From positions 79,899 through 143,898 of the forward strand of contig CAZGNV010000002.1 in NCBI GenBank assembly GCA_964527835.1: a DNA stretch of 64,000 bases, in the 5' to 3' direction. The notes beneath the pieces were generated by a model, which worked only from the letters and a program-made list of their open reading frames with translations, was not told where the DNA came from and searched no databases. Made by a program: the position numbers and the translations under genes. The DNA comes from JAFDCJ01 sp964527835. Lineage in GTDB: Bacteria; Desulfobacterota; Desulfobacteria; Desulfobacterales; JAFDCJ01. Of the stretch, positions 42,851 to 51,073 are shown in pieces. Positions within the stretch are counted from its first letter, which is position 1, and the number at the start of each line of letters is the position of its first letter.

Positions 42851-43642
42851 TTAATCAACCGGCTTGCCCCCGTAAGTCTTTTCCAGGCGCGGGGCGGTGA
42901 TTCGAAGTTTTCGTCTGGCATACAGTTTGGCGCACGTGGGGCAGTGGTGATGCTCCTCTTTTTCATCCGGATGATCCGCCTCGCGCTCTTTTACATAATC
43001 TATAAAACGAGCGGTGGCAAAATAGCGGCCGCATATGTCACACCGCTGGAGGGGATGCCTTCCGACAACCTCGTCGCGAATCATGATGGTGCGCACTTTT
43101 TCGCTGTCTTCGGCCCGGATGGCGCCGGTCGGGCATATATTGGTGCAGGTGCCACAACCGATACAGGTTCCTGTTTCTGCAGGCACCACGTATTGCAGTC
43201 CTTCCCGCCGGACCATTTTCAGCGCCCGGGCCCCGATGATGTCCGCACAAACCCGGATGCACAAGCGGCAGCGGATGCACCCGTCGGGCTTGAGTCCGGT
43301 GGTCAGTCCGAATTCGGAGCCGATTTTATGGATCACATCGGAATAAGGCGCCAGTTTTAAAAGCTCTCCAATGGCCTTGTTGCGCAACTGGTGGACCATG
43401 GCGCTTTCGGTGGTCACCTGCATGCCCTCGCGGCATTTCACCGCACAGGACAGCCGGGTCCGGGGCGGTTTGCCCACCTCGGAGATCTCCACCACGCAAA
43501 GCTTGCAGGTGGCCGCAGGGGCCAGGGCGTGATGAAAGCACAGGCTTGGGACCCTAACGCCCTTTTGCTGCAACACCAGCAGCAGTCGCTGCCCTTCCTC
43601 AACTTCGTGATCCTGTCCGTTGATTTTAATTGAAACCATCAT
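42851..43642 (-). CDS. NuoG/HoxU N-terminal-like ferredoxin subunit (second copy)
   Basis: The 263-aa protein begins with a [2Fe-2S] domain (CFHHALAPAATCKLC and a later Cys, residues about 35-70). A NuoG-type Cys-rich region (CIRCRLCIRVCADIIG, near residue 121) and two [4Fe-4S] motifs including CIGCGTCTNICPTGAI (near residue 160) follow. The C-terminal module is CDICGRYFATARFIDYV ... CPTC. It lacks the molybdopterin-fold domain of complete NuoG. Similar short proteins deliver electrons to hydrogenases or molybdoenzymes. It is spaced 17 bases from the flavoprotein gene and is a diverged duplicate of the next subunit upstream. Confidence 0.87.
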   Translation of the reverse strand: MMVSIKINGQDHEVEEGQRLLLVLQQKGVRVPSLCFHHALAPAATCKLCVVEISEVGKPPRTRLSCAVKCREGMQVTTESAMVHQLRNKAIGELLKLAPYSDVIHKIGSEFGLTTGLKPDGCIRCRLCIRVCADIIGARALKMVRREGLQYVVPAETGTCIGCGTCTNICPTGAIRAEDSEKVRTIMIRDEVVGRHPLQRCDICGRYFATARFIDYVKEREADHPDEKEEHHHCPTCAKLYARRKLRITAPRLEKTYGGKPVD

Positions 43643-43768
43643 GGGTGTTCCTTCCGGGCCCTGAAGTCACGTCTCTGTCCTGGAAATCTGAATCGCAAAC
43701 CGGCTGCCACCGGCAACCCGGGATTGCCTGCGGGCCCAGATCCATTGAGCCCCGCGACAGGCCGGGGG

Positions 43769-44569
43769 TTACCAGACTTTAATCGGCATTCGGCCAAAAT
43801 CCGCCGCCGGCCGGGGCGGCTCTGTTTTCTTGACGCACTCGGGGCAGACCGCATCCACCAGTTCCAGACCCTTGGGCTTATAGGCCCGGTCACTGATACG
43901 CTCCAGGTATTTTTTGGGTGCAAACGGACGGCCGCACTGCTTGCAGGGCTCCAGTTTGAATTTAGCCAGCACCTGTCCCCAGGTGGTTATTTTTCTTTCA
44001 TTGCCGCGATCTTCAATGCGGATGGCACCGGTCGGACAGACCTGGGCACAGGCGCCGCAGCCGATGCAGTTCTCGGAAAGCCGCTCGAAATCCGTAGTGA
44101 TTTTTCTTGCATACCCCCGGTTGACCCAGCAAAGGGCATAGGCGCCGATCTTGTCCCGGCACACCCGCACACAACGCCCGCAGCGCACGCAATCGTCATT
44201 TTCACCGGTGAGAAAACGGCTGGTCATCACCCCGCATTTGGCCGCCAGATCCAGCAGCTCCTTGGAATAGGGGCTGCGGCCCAGCAGCAGTTCCAGGATA
44301 ATGCGGCGATCCTTCTGGATCCGTTCGGTATCGGTCTCCACCACCAGTCCTTCCTTGACTTCCTGAATACAGGCCACCCGGATGCCGTGCCGCAGCGACC
44401 CGCTGACCTCTACGATGCAAAGCCGGCAGGTGCCCTCAGGCTCCAGGGCTTCGTGGTGGCACAAAGTCGGAATATAGATTCCGGCCCGGCCGGCGGCATC
44501 CAGCACGGTCATGCCGGCGGGGGCCTGGATCTCTTGACCGTTGATTGTCAGATTGATCATGTCAGGCAT
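43769..44569 (-). CDS. NuoG/HoxU N-terminal-like ferredoxin subunit (first copy)
   Basis: This 266-aa protein has the same plan as its neighbour: [2Fe-2S] CHHEALEPEGTCRLC, a Cys-rich segment CVRCGRCVRVCRDKIGA (near residue 125), CIGCGACAQVCPTGAI (near residue 165) and a tail CKQCGRPFAPKKYLERI ... CPEC. The start 44569 has AGGGAG eight bases upstream and lies 12 bases after the NuoF stop. It is the usual partner of NuoEF-type modules in soluble hydrogenase and formate dehydrogenase complexes. Having two such subunits plus the flavoprotein implies a long Fe-S chain. Confidence 0.87.
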   Translation of the reverse strand: MPDMINLTINGQEIQAPAGMTVLDAAGRAGIYIPTLCHHEALEPEGTCRLCIVEVSGSLRHGIRVACIQEVKEGLVVETDTERIQKDRRIILELLLGRSPYSKELLDLAAKCGVMTSRFLTGENDDCVRCGRCVRVCRDKIGAYALCWVNRGYARKITTDFERLSENCIGCGACAQVCPTGAIRIEDRGNERKITTWGQVLAKFKLEPCKQCGRPFAPKKYLERISDRAYKPKGLELVDAVCPECVKKTEPPRPAADFGRMPIKVW

Positions 44570-44581
44570 CGAGAATTCTCC

Positions 44582-46360
44582 CTATCCTTTGCGAACCGCA
44601 CCGAACTTGCATTTTTCATAGCAGACACGGCATTTAATGCATTTGTCCTGGTCGATTGCATGGGGCTCTTTCTTTTCACCGGCAATGGCACCGGCTGGGC
44701 AGTTGCGGGCGCAAACCGTGCATCCGGTGCAGGCTTTTTCGTCAATGAAAAAAGTGGTCAGCTCCCTGCACACACCGGCCGGGCAGCGCTTGTCGTGAAT
44801 ATGAGCGTGGTATTCATCCCGGAAATAGCGCAGGGTGGACAGCACGGGGTTCGGAGCACTGGTGCCCAGCGCGCACAGGGAGGTGTCGGCAATCGCCGCC
44901 GCCAGTTCCTGCAGCAGATCGATGTGTCCGTCAGTGCCCCGGCCCTGGGTAATTTCTGTCAGCAGCCGCACCATCTGGGTGACCCCCTCCCGGCAGGGCG
45001 TGCACTGGCCGCAGCTTTCATCCATGCAAAATTCCAGGAAATATTTGGCCACATCCACCATGCAGGTGTCCTCGTCGAGCACAATCATCCCCCCGGAACC
45101 CATCATCGAGCCGGCCTCGGAAAGATGCTCATAGTCCACCGGCATGTCCAGATGGCTGGCCGGGATGCAGCCCCCCGACGGGCCGCCGGTTTGAACCGCC
45201 TTGAATTCCTTCTTGTTGGGAATGCCGCCGCCGATGTCAAATATGATGTCCCGTAGCGGGATGCCCATGGGCACTTCCACCAGCCCCGTATTGTTGATCT
45301 TGCCCACCAGGGAAAATATCTTGGTTCCCTTGCTGCCTTCGCTGCCGATGCCGGCATACCATTTAGCACCGTGGGTGATGATCAGCGGAACGTTGGCCCA
45401 GGTTTCAACATTGTTCAAATTGCTGGGTTTGCCCCACAGCCCGCGCTCGGTGGTATGCACGTACTTGGGGCGCGGCTCGCCGGCTTTGTCCTCGATGGAA
45501 GTCATCAGCGCAGTGGATTCCCCGCAGACAAACGCTCCGGCTCCCAGCACGACCTTGATGTCGAAATTGACATCCGTGCCGAAAATTTTTTCTCCCAGGT
45601 AGTTGTGCTGCCGGGCCTGGTCCAGGGCCAGCCGCAAGCGCGTGACGGCCAGGGGGTATTCAGCCCGGATATAGACAAATCCTTCGCTGGAGCCGATGGC
45701 GTATGCGCCGATGATCATCCCTTCGATTACCGCATGGGGGTTGCCCTCGATGATGGAGCGGTCCATAAACGCCCCGGGATCCCCTTCATCGGCATTGCAC
45801 AGCACATAGCGGGTCTTGGCCGCCGCCCGCCGGCAGCTTTCCCATTTTATGCCGGTGGGAAATCCGCCGCCGCCGCGCCCGCGCAACCCCGAGTCCTTTA
45901 TGATCTGAATAATCTCGTCGGGTTGCATCTTAAAGGCCTTGACCGCCGCCTCGTATCCGCCGGCAGCGATATATTCATCAATGGATTCGGGATCGATCCG
46001 TCCGCAGTTGGACAGCACCAGTTTCTGTTGTTTGTCGTGAAATGCGTGGTAGTCCTCTTTGACCAACCATTTGTCGATGGGCTGACCGCCAATGATGTGT
46101 TCAGCAACAATCTTTTCCGCCCGCTCGGGGGTGACAAACTGATAGGTTTCCGTCCGCCCGTTAACGGTGACATCCACCAGCACATCCTTGGCGCAGAACC
46201 CCCGGCAGCCCACCTTGTGGGTACGGGGCGTGTATTTGGCCGTCAATCCGCTGGCGGCCAGTGCCTGCTCAAAAGCCTCCAGGACCTTGTATCCCCCGGC
46301 AGCCACACCACCGGTGCCCGTACATACGCTGATGACAATTTGAGGTTTGGCTGTATCCAT
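44582..46360 (-). CDS. NuoF-like NADH-binding flavoprotein with C-terminal ferredoxin
   Basis: The 592-aa protein has an N-terminal thioredoxin-like [2Fe-2S] domain (ISVCTGTGGVAAGGYKV and CRGFC, about residues 10-60). The NuoF FMN/NADH domain follows, with GLRGRGGGGFPTGIKWE (near residue 155) and CNADEGDPGAFMDR (near residue 187). Then come the SLBB region, the N3-type CGQCTPCREGVTQMV, and a C-terminal 2x[4Fe-4S] ferredoxin (CTGCTVCARNCPAG and CIKCRVCYEKCKFG). It takes electrons from or gives them to NADH. The same layout is known for HydB, HndC and the bifurcating FDH/hydrogenase beta subunits. The gap to NuoE contains a palindromic element. Confidence 0.92.
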   Translation of the reverse strand: MDTAKPQIVISVCTGTGGVAAGGYKVLEAFEQALAASGLTAKYTPRTHKVGCRGFCAKDVLVDVTVNGRTETYQFVTPERAEKIVAEHIIGGQPIDKWLVKEDYHAFHDKQQKLVLSNCGRIDPESIDEYIAAGGYEAAVKAFKMQPDEIIQIIKDSGLRGRGGGGFPTGIKWESCRRAAAKTRYVLCNADEGDPGAFMDRSIIEGNPHAVIEGMIIGAYAIGSSEGFVYIRAEYPLAVTRLRLALDQARQHNYLGEKIFGTDVNFDIKVVLGAGAFVCGESTALMTSIEDKAGEPRPKYVHTTERGLWGKPSNLNNVETWANVPLIITHGAKWYAGIGSEGSKGTKIFSLVGKINNTGLVEVPMGIPLRDIIFDIGGGIPNKKEFKAVQTGGPSGGCIPASHLDMPVDYEHLSEAGSMMGSGGMIVLDEDTCMVDVAKYFLEFCMDESCGQCTPCREGVTQMVRLLTEITQGRGTDGHIDLLQELAAAIADTSLCALGTSAPNPVLSTLRYFRDEYHAHIHDKRCPAGVCRELTTFFIDEKACTGCTVCARNCPAGAIAGEKKEPHAIDQDKCIKCRVCYEKCKFGAVRKG

Positions 46361-46408
46361 GCTTGCAGACCTTTAATAAATTGCAGATGAAATCTGAATT
46401 GAGGGTTT

Positions 46409-46543
46409 GAAGCTTCCTGCAGCAAGCTGCAGGGAATCTTCCCAGTAAGGAAATATGTCTTTTTTTATTTCGCTCGCTAACCCCGCAGCCCCGCAAGCGG
46501 GATTTTCGCTGCGCTACAACAAACTGCGGGGAATGCGCTCGCA
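46409..46543. repeat. Palindromic element with CTTCCCAG tail (family C)
   Basis: Between NuoE and NuoF genes lies AAGCTTCCTGCA-gcaagc-TGCAGGG followed by AATCTTCCCAGTAAGG, a T-run with ATTTCGCTCGCT, and a second inverted region around CCCCGCAGC/CTGCGGGG ending GCGCTCGC. The same order of motifs occurs nested inside the element at 25171-25266; the leading hairpin and tail recur at 63510-63550. It sits inside an apparent operon. Confidence 0.6.
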
Positions 46544-46565
46544 GGCGTTCAAATCAGATACCAGG

Positions 46566-47018
46566 CTATTTGTATTTGGCCAGCAGCTGGCCGACCTGCC
46601 GAGGGGTTACCTTGCCATGGGTCTCCTCATTGACCACCACGGCCGGCGCCAGACTGCAGGCACCGATGCACCGCACTTCCTCCAGAGTAAAATTCATGTC
46701 ATCGGTGGTTTCTCCGGCTGCGACTGACAGCACGCGCTGCATTTCGTTCATGACTTTTTCTGCCCCCTTGACATGACAGGCCGTGCCCAGGCATACACAG
46801 ATCTCGTTTTTGCCTTTGGGCTTGAGGCTGAATCGGTTGTAAAAATTAACGATACTGTATATCTGGGTGATCGGAATGCCCGTTTTTTTAGCGACATAGC
46901 GCAGCTCCTCTTCGGGCAGATAGTGAAAATAATTCTGAATCTCATGCAGGATTCCGATGAGGTTGCCCTTGACTTCGGGAAATTTTACCAGAATTTCATT
47001 GATGGCGGCAGCATCCAT
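46566..47018 (-). CDS. NuoE-like [2Fe-2S] subunit
   Basis: The 150-aa protein is a thioredoxin-like [2Fe-2S] ferredoxin of the NuoE/HndA type. The four ligands are in VCLGTACHVKG (two Cys, near residue 79) and RCIGACSLAPAVVVN (two Cys, near residue 116). The N-terminal helical domain LIGILHEIQNYFHYLPEEELRYVA is standard. It partners NuoF in NADH oxidation/reduction. ATG 47018 is used; a TTG two codons upstream is closer to the AAAGGGG site and could also start translation. A 167-base spacer separates it from the ferredoxin gene. Confidence 0.9.
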   Translation of the reverse strand: MDAAAINEILVKFPEVKGNLIGILHEIQNYFHYLPEEELRYVAKKTGIPITQIYSIVNFYNRFSLKPKGKNEICVCLGTACHVKGAEKVMNEMQRVLSVAAGETTDDMNFTLEEVRCIGACSLAPAVVVNEETHGKVTPRQVGQLLAKYK

Positions 47019-47191
47019 GAACAATAAACCCCTTTAAGCATGGTTTTGATTCATTTTTTCAATTGAAGCCCCCCGCGACAACCTGGTTTAGCCGTCAGAG
47101 ATTCAATATGAACAACAATTGGAGAGCCACTGATCACCCTCGAAAAAAAGTCAACCCCGAACGGTGAACCCTGAACCTCTGAACCCACACT

Positions 47192-47713
47192 TTATTCCAG
47201 GTGCGCCGCGCCCTTGGTGGAAGCCATGGCCCGGGCATAGCGATCGCGCTTGACCACGGGCATGGTCTCGGTTTCACCGAAACTGAGACAATGGGTGGTG
47301 CAAATGGTCACGCAGGCGGGCCGCAGCCCGACATCGATGCGATCCATGCAATAGTCGCATTTGACCACCTTGCCGATTTCCGGGTTCCACTGGGGCGCTC
47401 CCCAGGGACAGGCGGAAATACAGGTCTTGCATCCCACGCACAGGTTGTGGTCCACAAAAACAATGCCGTCTTTTTCCCGGCGCTGCATGGCGCCCGTGGG
47501 ACAGGCCGAGACACACCAGGGGTTTTCACAGTGAAAACAGGGCATGAAAATAAAAGACGCCCGCGGCCGGCCATTGAAAAACTTGGGCCCCACCTGGATG
47601 ACCTGGCAGGGTCGCGTGCCAGCCGGAAGCCCCTTGTTGGTCTTGCATGCGATCTCGCATGAATGACACCCGATACATTTTTGCTGGTCCTGCAGCATGA
47701 AATATTTGCTCAT
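47192..47713 (-). CDS. Four-cluster [4Fe-4S] ferredoxin subunit (PsrB/DmsB/PhsB-like)
   Basis: The 173-aa protein has four Cys groups typical of the electron-transfer subunit of molybdopterin oxidoreductases: CIGCHSCEIACKT (near residue 13), CFHCENPWCVSACPTGAM (near residue 58), CVGCKTCISACPWGAP (near residue 91) and CDYCMDRIDVGLRPACVTIC (near residue 115). It carries electrons between the catalytic subunit and the NuoEF part. It is encoded next to the molybdopterin gene with GGAGG before the start. No Tat signal is present, so the pair is cytoplasmic. Confidence 0.9.
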   Translation of the reverse strand: MSKYFMLQDQQKCIGCHSCEIACKTNKGLPAGTRPCQVIQVGPKFFNGRPRASFIFMPCFHCENPWCVSACPTGAMQRREKDGIVFVDHNLCVGCKTCISACPWGAPQWNPEIGKVVKCDYCMDRIDVGLRPACVTICTTHCLSFGETETMPVVKRDRYARAMASTKGAAHLE

Positions 47714-47844
47714 TCGTTTCCTCCATAAAACCGGTTTCCGATTTTATATGTCTAGCGCGACTGCGTCGCATTTAGTGTTGTCATTCAAACCCGGCCCCGT
47801 AGTATCCCGCATCCATTAAAACGGCTGCCAAGCGGTCATTGCCT

Positions 47845-49929
47845 TCATGCCGCTTTAACGCTCACAAAGGTGTCGTGCATTGCGGGACTGCCGCCGATCA
47901 TGTCAGAGAGGTTTTCCATCAGCAGGGCGTCGTTAACCCCTTTTTTAAAGGACCGGGCCGCTTTTTCCGCTTCGTGGCCGAACCCGTGAAACATGAAGAC
48001 CGCCTCCGGGTGAATCAGGTCGGTTACCCGGGCGGCGATCGTGCCGCTGCCCCTGCTCGATGTCACTTCCACCATCTGACCGTTGCTGATTCCAAGTTTT
48101 TGCGCCTCTTGCTCGTTGATCCACAGCTCATTTTCAGCGCACAGCTCGTTGAGATAGGGATTGTTCTGGGTGGAACAATGGGTGTGCAGGGCGTTGCGAC
48201 CCACCACCAGCCGGAATTGCTCGTCAGGCGGCGACGGCATGGGCGCATAGGCCGGAAAGGATTCAAAACCGGCATCTTCCAGCAGGGAAGATTTGAACTC
48301 AATTTTCCCTGAAGGGGTTTTGAATTTGATTCCGTTTTCGCGATCCCAGAAAATCTGTTTTTTACCGTAGGCGACAAAGCCTTTTTCTTCGAAATCCTTC
48401 ATGGTAAAACCGGTTCCTTCCAGCTGCCAGGCCACCAGTTCATCCATGTTTTCGTATGGAAAATAATTGCCAATTCCCAAGCGCTCGCCAATCTGTTTGA
48501 GAATCACGGCCCCATCGCGGGTGTCGTAGCGCGGCTCGACAGCCTGCCTGCGCAAAAACATCTGGGGTTTGAGCCCGTTGGCCTGCTGGATGCTGTCGGT
48601 GCGCTCCAGAAAGGTGGATTCGGGCAGGATCACATCGGAATACCAGGCGATATCACTGTAGTTGATGTCGATGGCCACGATCAGATCCAGTTTGTCCAGG
48701 GCCTTTTTGGTCAGATTGGTGTCCGGAATGGACATCAGGGGATCAAACCGGTAGGCGATCAGGGCCTTGATGGGATAGGGGTCTTCATCAAGGATTGCCT
48801 GCGGCAGCATCTGGCCCACGCCATGATTGGGGTCCGGCAGGGGAAAATCCGGTGTGCCCACCTTGTCGAAGCGCGGCACTTCAATCTTGGGAAATTTCTG
48901 CTCGGTGAGCTTGCGGGCCGGTTTGCCCCCCTCCTCGCCCGGGCCTTTTTTGAAAAAGAACCCGCCCTTGGCTTCAACGCTGCCCATCAAGGAGTTTAGA
49001 ATCATAATCGAGCGGCGCATATAGATTTCGTTGGTATGATTGGCCCCGCGGTAGCCGAAATGAAAGATCACCGAGGGCTTGTCCTGGCTGAGTTCCCTGG
49101 CCAGGTCCACAATGGCATTGGCGGCAATCCCGGTTTCCTTTTCGGCCCACTCGGGGCTGTAAGGATGAACAAAGTCTTGCAGCTCCGCCAGTCCGTGCAC
49201 CCAGCGATCCACGTAAGCCGCATCATACAGCCGTTCCTTGAGGATCACATGGATCAGGGCATAGTTGAGTGCCAGGTCCGTTCCCGGCCGAATCATCCAG
49301 TAGCGTTGGGCCTTGGTGGCGGTGACGGTCACCCGCGGATCGATATAGGTCAGTTTGGCCCCTTTTTCCAGCGCGGCCATTAAATTGTTGACGGGCTTGA
49401 CCTCCAGGGCTTCAAAGATGTTGCGCCCATACATGACGATGTGCTTGGTGTTTGCATAATCCATGCTCATCTGGGCGTCGGTGTAACCGAACAGGGAGCG
49501 GCAGGCCGTGTTGACCGATCCCTTGCAAAGGGCGTCATGGGTAAAATGGTTGGGGGATTTAATGGCTTTTAAAAAGGTTTTGCTCACATGGGTGGCCAGC
49601 TGGGTGCGCTCTCCCAGCACGACGCTGTGGCCGCCATGCTCTTCAATGATGGGCTTTAATTTATCGGCGACATAATCCAGGGCCTCGTCCCAGCTGGCCT
49701 TGCGCCAGTGGCCGGAGCCGCGCTCTCCCACCCGGATCATGGGCGACTTGACCCGCTGATCGTCGTAAAGCAGTGAAATGCCAGCAGAACCCCGCGGACA
49801 CAGGCTGCCTTCCATCCCGGCCACCTTCGGATTGCCTTCGATCCATTTGACCTGACCGTCTTTTACCAGGACCCGTATCGGACACCTGACCGAACACATA
49901 AAACAAAGACTGTAGACTTCTTTTTCCAT
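47845..49929 (-). CDS. Molybdopterin oxidoreductase, PsrA/PhsA-type catalytic subunit (cytoplasmic)
   Basis: The 694-aa protein is a bis-MGD enzyme. The N-terminal cluster motif is CFMCSVRCPIRVLVKDG (residues about 9-25). The likely Mo ligand is Cys in HDALCKGSVNTACRS (near residue 137). The FGYRGANHTNEIYMRRSIMI segment, with ILNSLMGSVEAKGG following, and the C-terminal dinucleotide-binding domain (HTHCSTQNNPYLNEL) are typical of polysulfide/thiosulfate reductase A chains. A formate dehydrogenase would have Cys/Sec-His at the Mo ligand; here it is Cys-Lys. There is no signal peptide, unlike classical PsrA/PhsA, and no PsrC-type anchor gene. Substrate unknown; a sulfur compound is a reasonable guess. 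GGAGG precedes the ATG. Confidence 0.87.
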   Translation of the reverse strand: MEKEVYSLCFMCSVRCPIRVLVKDGQVKWIEGNPKVAGMEGSLCPRGSAGISLLYDDQRVKSPMIRVGERGSGHWRKASWDEALDYVADKLKPIIEEHGGHSVVLGERTQLATHVSKTFLKAIKSPNHFTHDALCKGSVNTACRSLFGYTDAQMSMDYANTKHIVMYGRNIFEALEVKPVNNLMAALEKGAKLTYIDPRVTVTATKAQRYWMIRPGTDLALNYALIHVILKERLYDAAYVDRWVHGLAELQDFVHPYSPEWAEKETGIAANAIVDLARELSQDKPSVIFHFGYRGANHTNEIYMRRSIMILNSLMGSVEAKGGFFFKKGPGEEGGKPARKLTEQKFPKIEVPRFDKVGTPDFPLPDPNHGVGQMLPQAILDEDPYPIKALIAYRFDPLMSIPDTNLTKKALDKLDLIVAIDINYSDIAWYSDVILPESTFLERTDSIQQANGLKPQMFLRRQAVEPRYDTRDGAVILKQIGERLGIGNYFPYENMDELVAWQLEGTGFTMKDFEEKGFVAYGKKQIFWDRENGIKFKTPSGKIEFKSSLLEDAGFESFPAYAPMPSPPDEQFRLVVGRNALHTHCSTQNNPYLNELCAENELWINEQEAQKLGISNGQMVEVTSSRGSGTIAARVTDLIHPEAVFMFHGFGHEAEKAARSFKKGVNDALLMENLSDMIGGSPAMHDTFVSVKAA

Positions 49930-50450
49930 AATATCCTCCGAAAATATGGTAAATGACCAAAATTATACGCAAATATTGAAAAATCACCGTCACGCGGCAG
50001 CGTCAGTCAATCGCTGTGCGGGCAGCACTGATCGCCAGACCATCCTGAATAGCAATAATCATACCATTGGAAAAACGAAATCAATCGTCGGGCACTCAAA
50101 TCATTTTGATAATAATCATTCATATTTTCAGCTAGATATAAAAATAGTCGCCACTGCGATTAATTGTCGGAGCCGGGGAAAACGTCCCTGCCGCGACCCA
50201 GTGCGCACTGATTTTATTGCGGTGCTTTTTTTTTGCTGCACCTTTGGATCTCCGCAAAATCACCTGCAATTCAGCCGATCTTTTATAAATGCATTTTTTT
50301 TATTGCACTTTGGACAGCTCCGGAAAGTCCGCCAGCGGCAATCGTCCGCTAATGGCAATGATGTTGATTGCGACTTATCTGTCTAATATTAAAGAAAAAA
50401 AGATGCTTGGTAATTGTTTGAGCTCTAGTTCTGATGGGCATTAAATTCAA
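49930..50450. other. Long AT-richer intergenic region upstream of the redox operon
   Basis: This divergent spacer between the molybdopterin gene and the next plus-strand gene is clearly richer in A and T than its surroundings. It must hold the promoter of the minus-strand operon, but I could not pick a convincing -35/-10 or sigma-54 box on that strand. A 146-codon plus-strand frame in it has no ribosome-binding site or domain and is judged spurious. Confidence 0.5.
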
Positions 50451-50466
50451 TGGCACATTGCTTGCT
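50451..50466 (+). promoter_or_regulatory. Sigma-54 (-24/-12) promoter
   Basis: TGGCACATTGCTTGCT matches the RpoN consensus TGGCACR-N4-TTGCW at every defined position, with the required ten bases between GG and GC. It lies about 115 bases before the start of the 143-aa membrane protein and would drive that gene and the TauE/SafE permease. Confidence 0.75.
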
Positions 50467-50581
50467 TTCGCTTGGAGGGGAATGTGGGTCGCGTGAAGCT
50501 GCCGGGCGATGAGGCCGGAGTGCGACCACATTTTCTTGGATTTGGACACGCTGAATTCCTTCAAGCGATGGAGAATCAATT

Positions 50582-51013
50582 ATGAAAGCGGCATTCGCTT
50601 TGCTGATGAACTGGGATCTGTTTGAAAACTGGAAATTAACCCTCCTGCGTCAGACAGCGGCTGCAGTTTTAATCGGTGTCGGGGGTACCCTGCTGGTGAC
50701 TGTGTTTCTGACAACCCTTTTACCGGTGTTTAAAGTGCTCCATTTTATCCCCTGGCTGATCGGCTTTAACAGCGCCATGACCGGCTATTGCCTGGTGGAC
50801 AAGACCCGTGACGTTCTGAAGCGACGCCAACTGATTGCAGCGGCTGCTGGACTGACCAATGCGCTGATCACCGCCGCCGCATTGATTTTCCTGTCTGGCT
50901 ATGCAATGGAAGCCAACCTGTTTGGCCCCTGGCAAGTCGTATTTTTTACTGTCATCGGCATAGTCGGCAGTTCATTCGGAGCCTGGCTGGCGGCCCGGTA
51001 CTTCAAACTCTAA
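50582..51013 (+). CDS. Small integral membrane protein, unknown
   Basis: The 143-aa protein has about four hydrophobic helices (around residues 24-46, 54-68, 82-104 and 115-138). The short basic loop between the second and third contains KTRDVLKRRQ. No family is recognised. The gene starts behind GGAG downstream of a sigma-54 promoter and is followed by the TauE/SafE gene 60 bases on, so the two probably work together in export. Confidence 0.6.
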   Translation: MKAAFALLMNWDLFENWKLTLLRQTAAAVLIGVGGTLLVTVFLTTLLPVFKVLHFIPWLIGFNSAMTGYCLVDKTRDVLKRRQLIAAAAGLTNALITAAALIFLSGYAMEANLFGPWQVVFFTVIGIVGSSFGAWLAARYFKL

Positions 51014-51073
51014 AGAGCAAAAATGAAGTCTTCAATAAAAAGCATCACAAACCAAAACCTGAAGGAGGAGAGG

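Noticed and set aside
47845..49929. Formate dehydrogenase as the identity of the molybdopterin subunit
   Set aside because: The NuoEF context suggested it, but the Mo-ligand region reads Cys-Lys-Gly where formate dehydrogenases have Cys/Sec-His-Gly, and the remaining motifs look like PsrA/PhsA chains.
50108..50120. Fur-box-like GATAATAATCATT
   Set aside because: Only about half of a 19-bp Fur box is matched and the symmetry is poor; AT-rich spacers produce such strings by chance.
49946..50386. 146-codon plus-strand open frame
   Set aside because: No ribosome-binding site, odd amino-acid composition and no domain; it lies in an AT-rich spacer expected to hold promoters.
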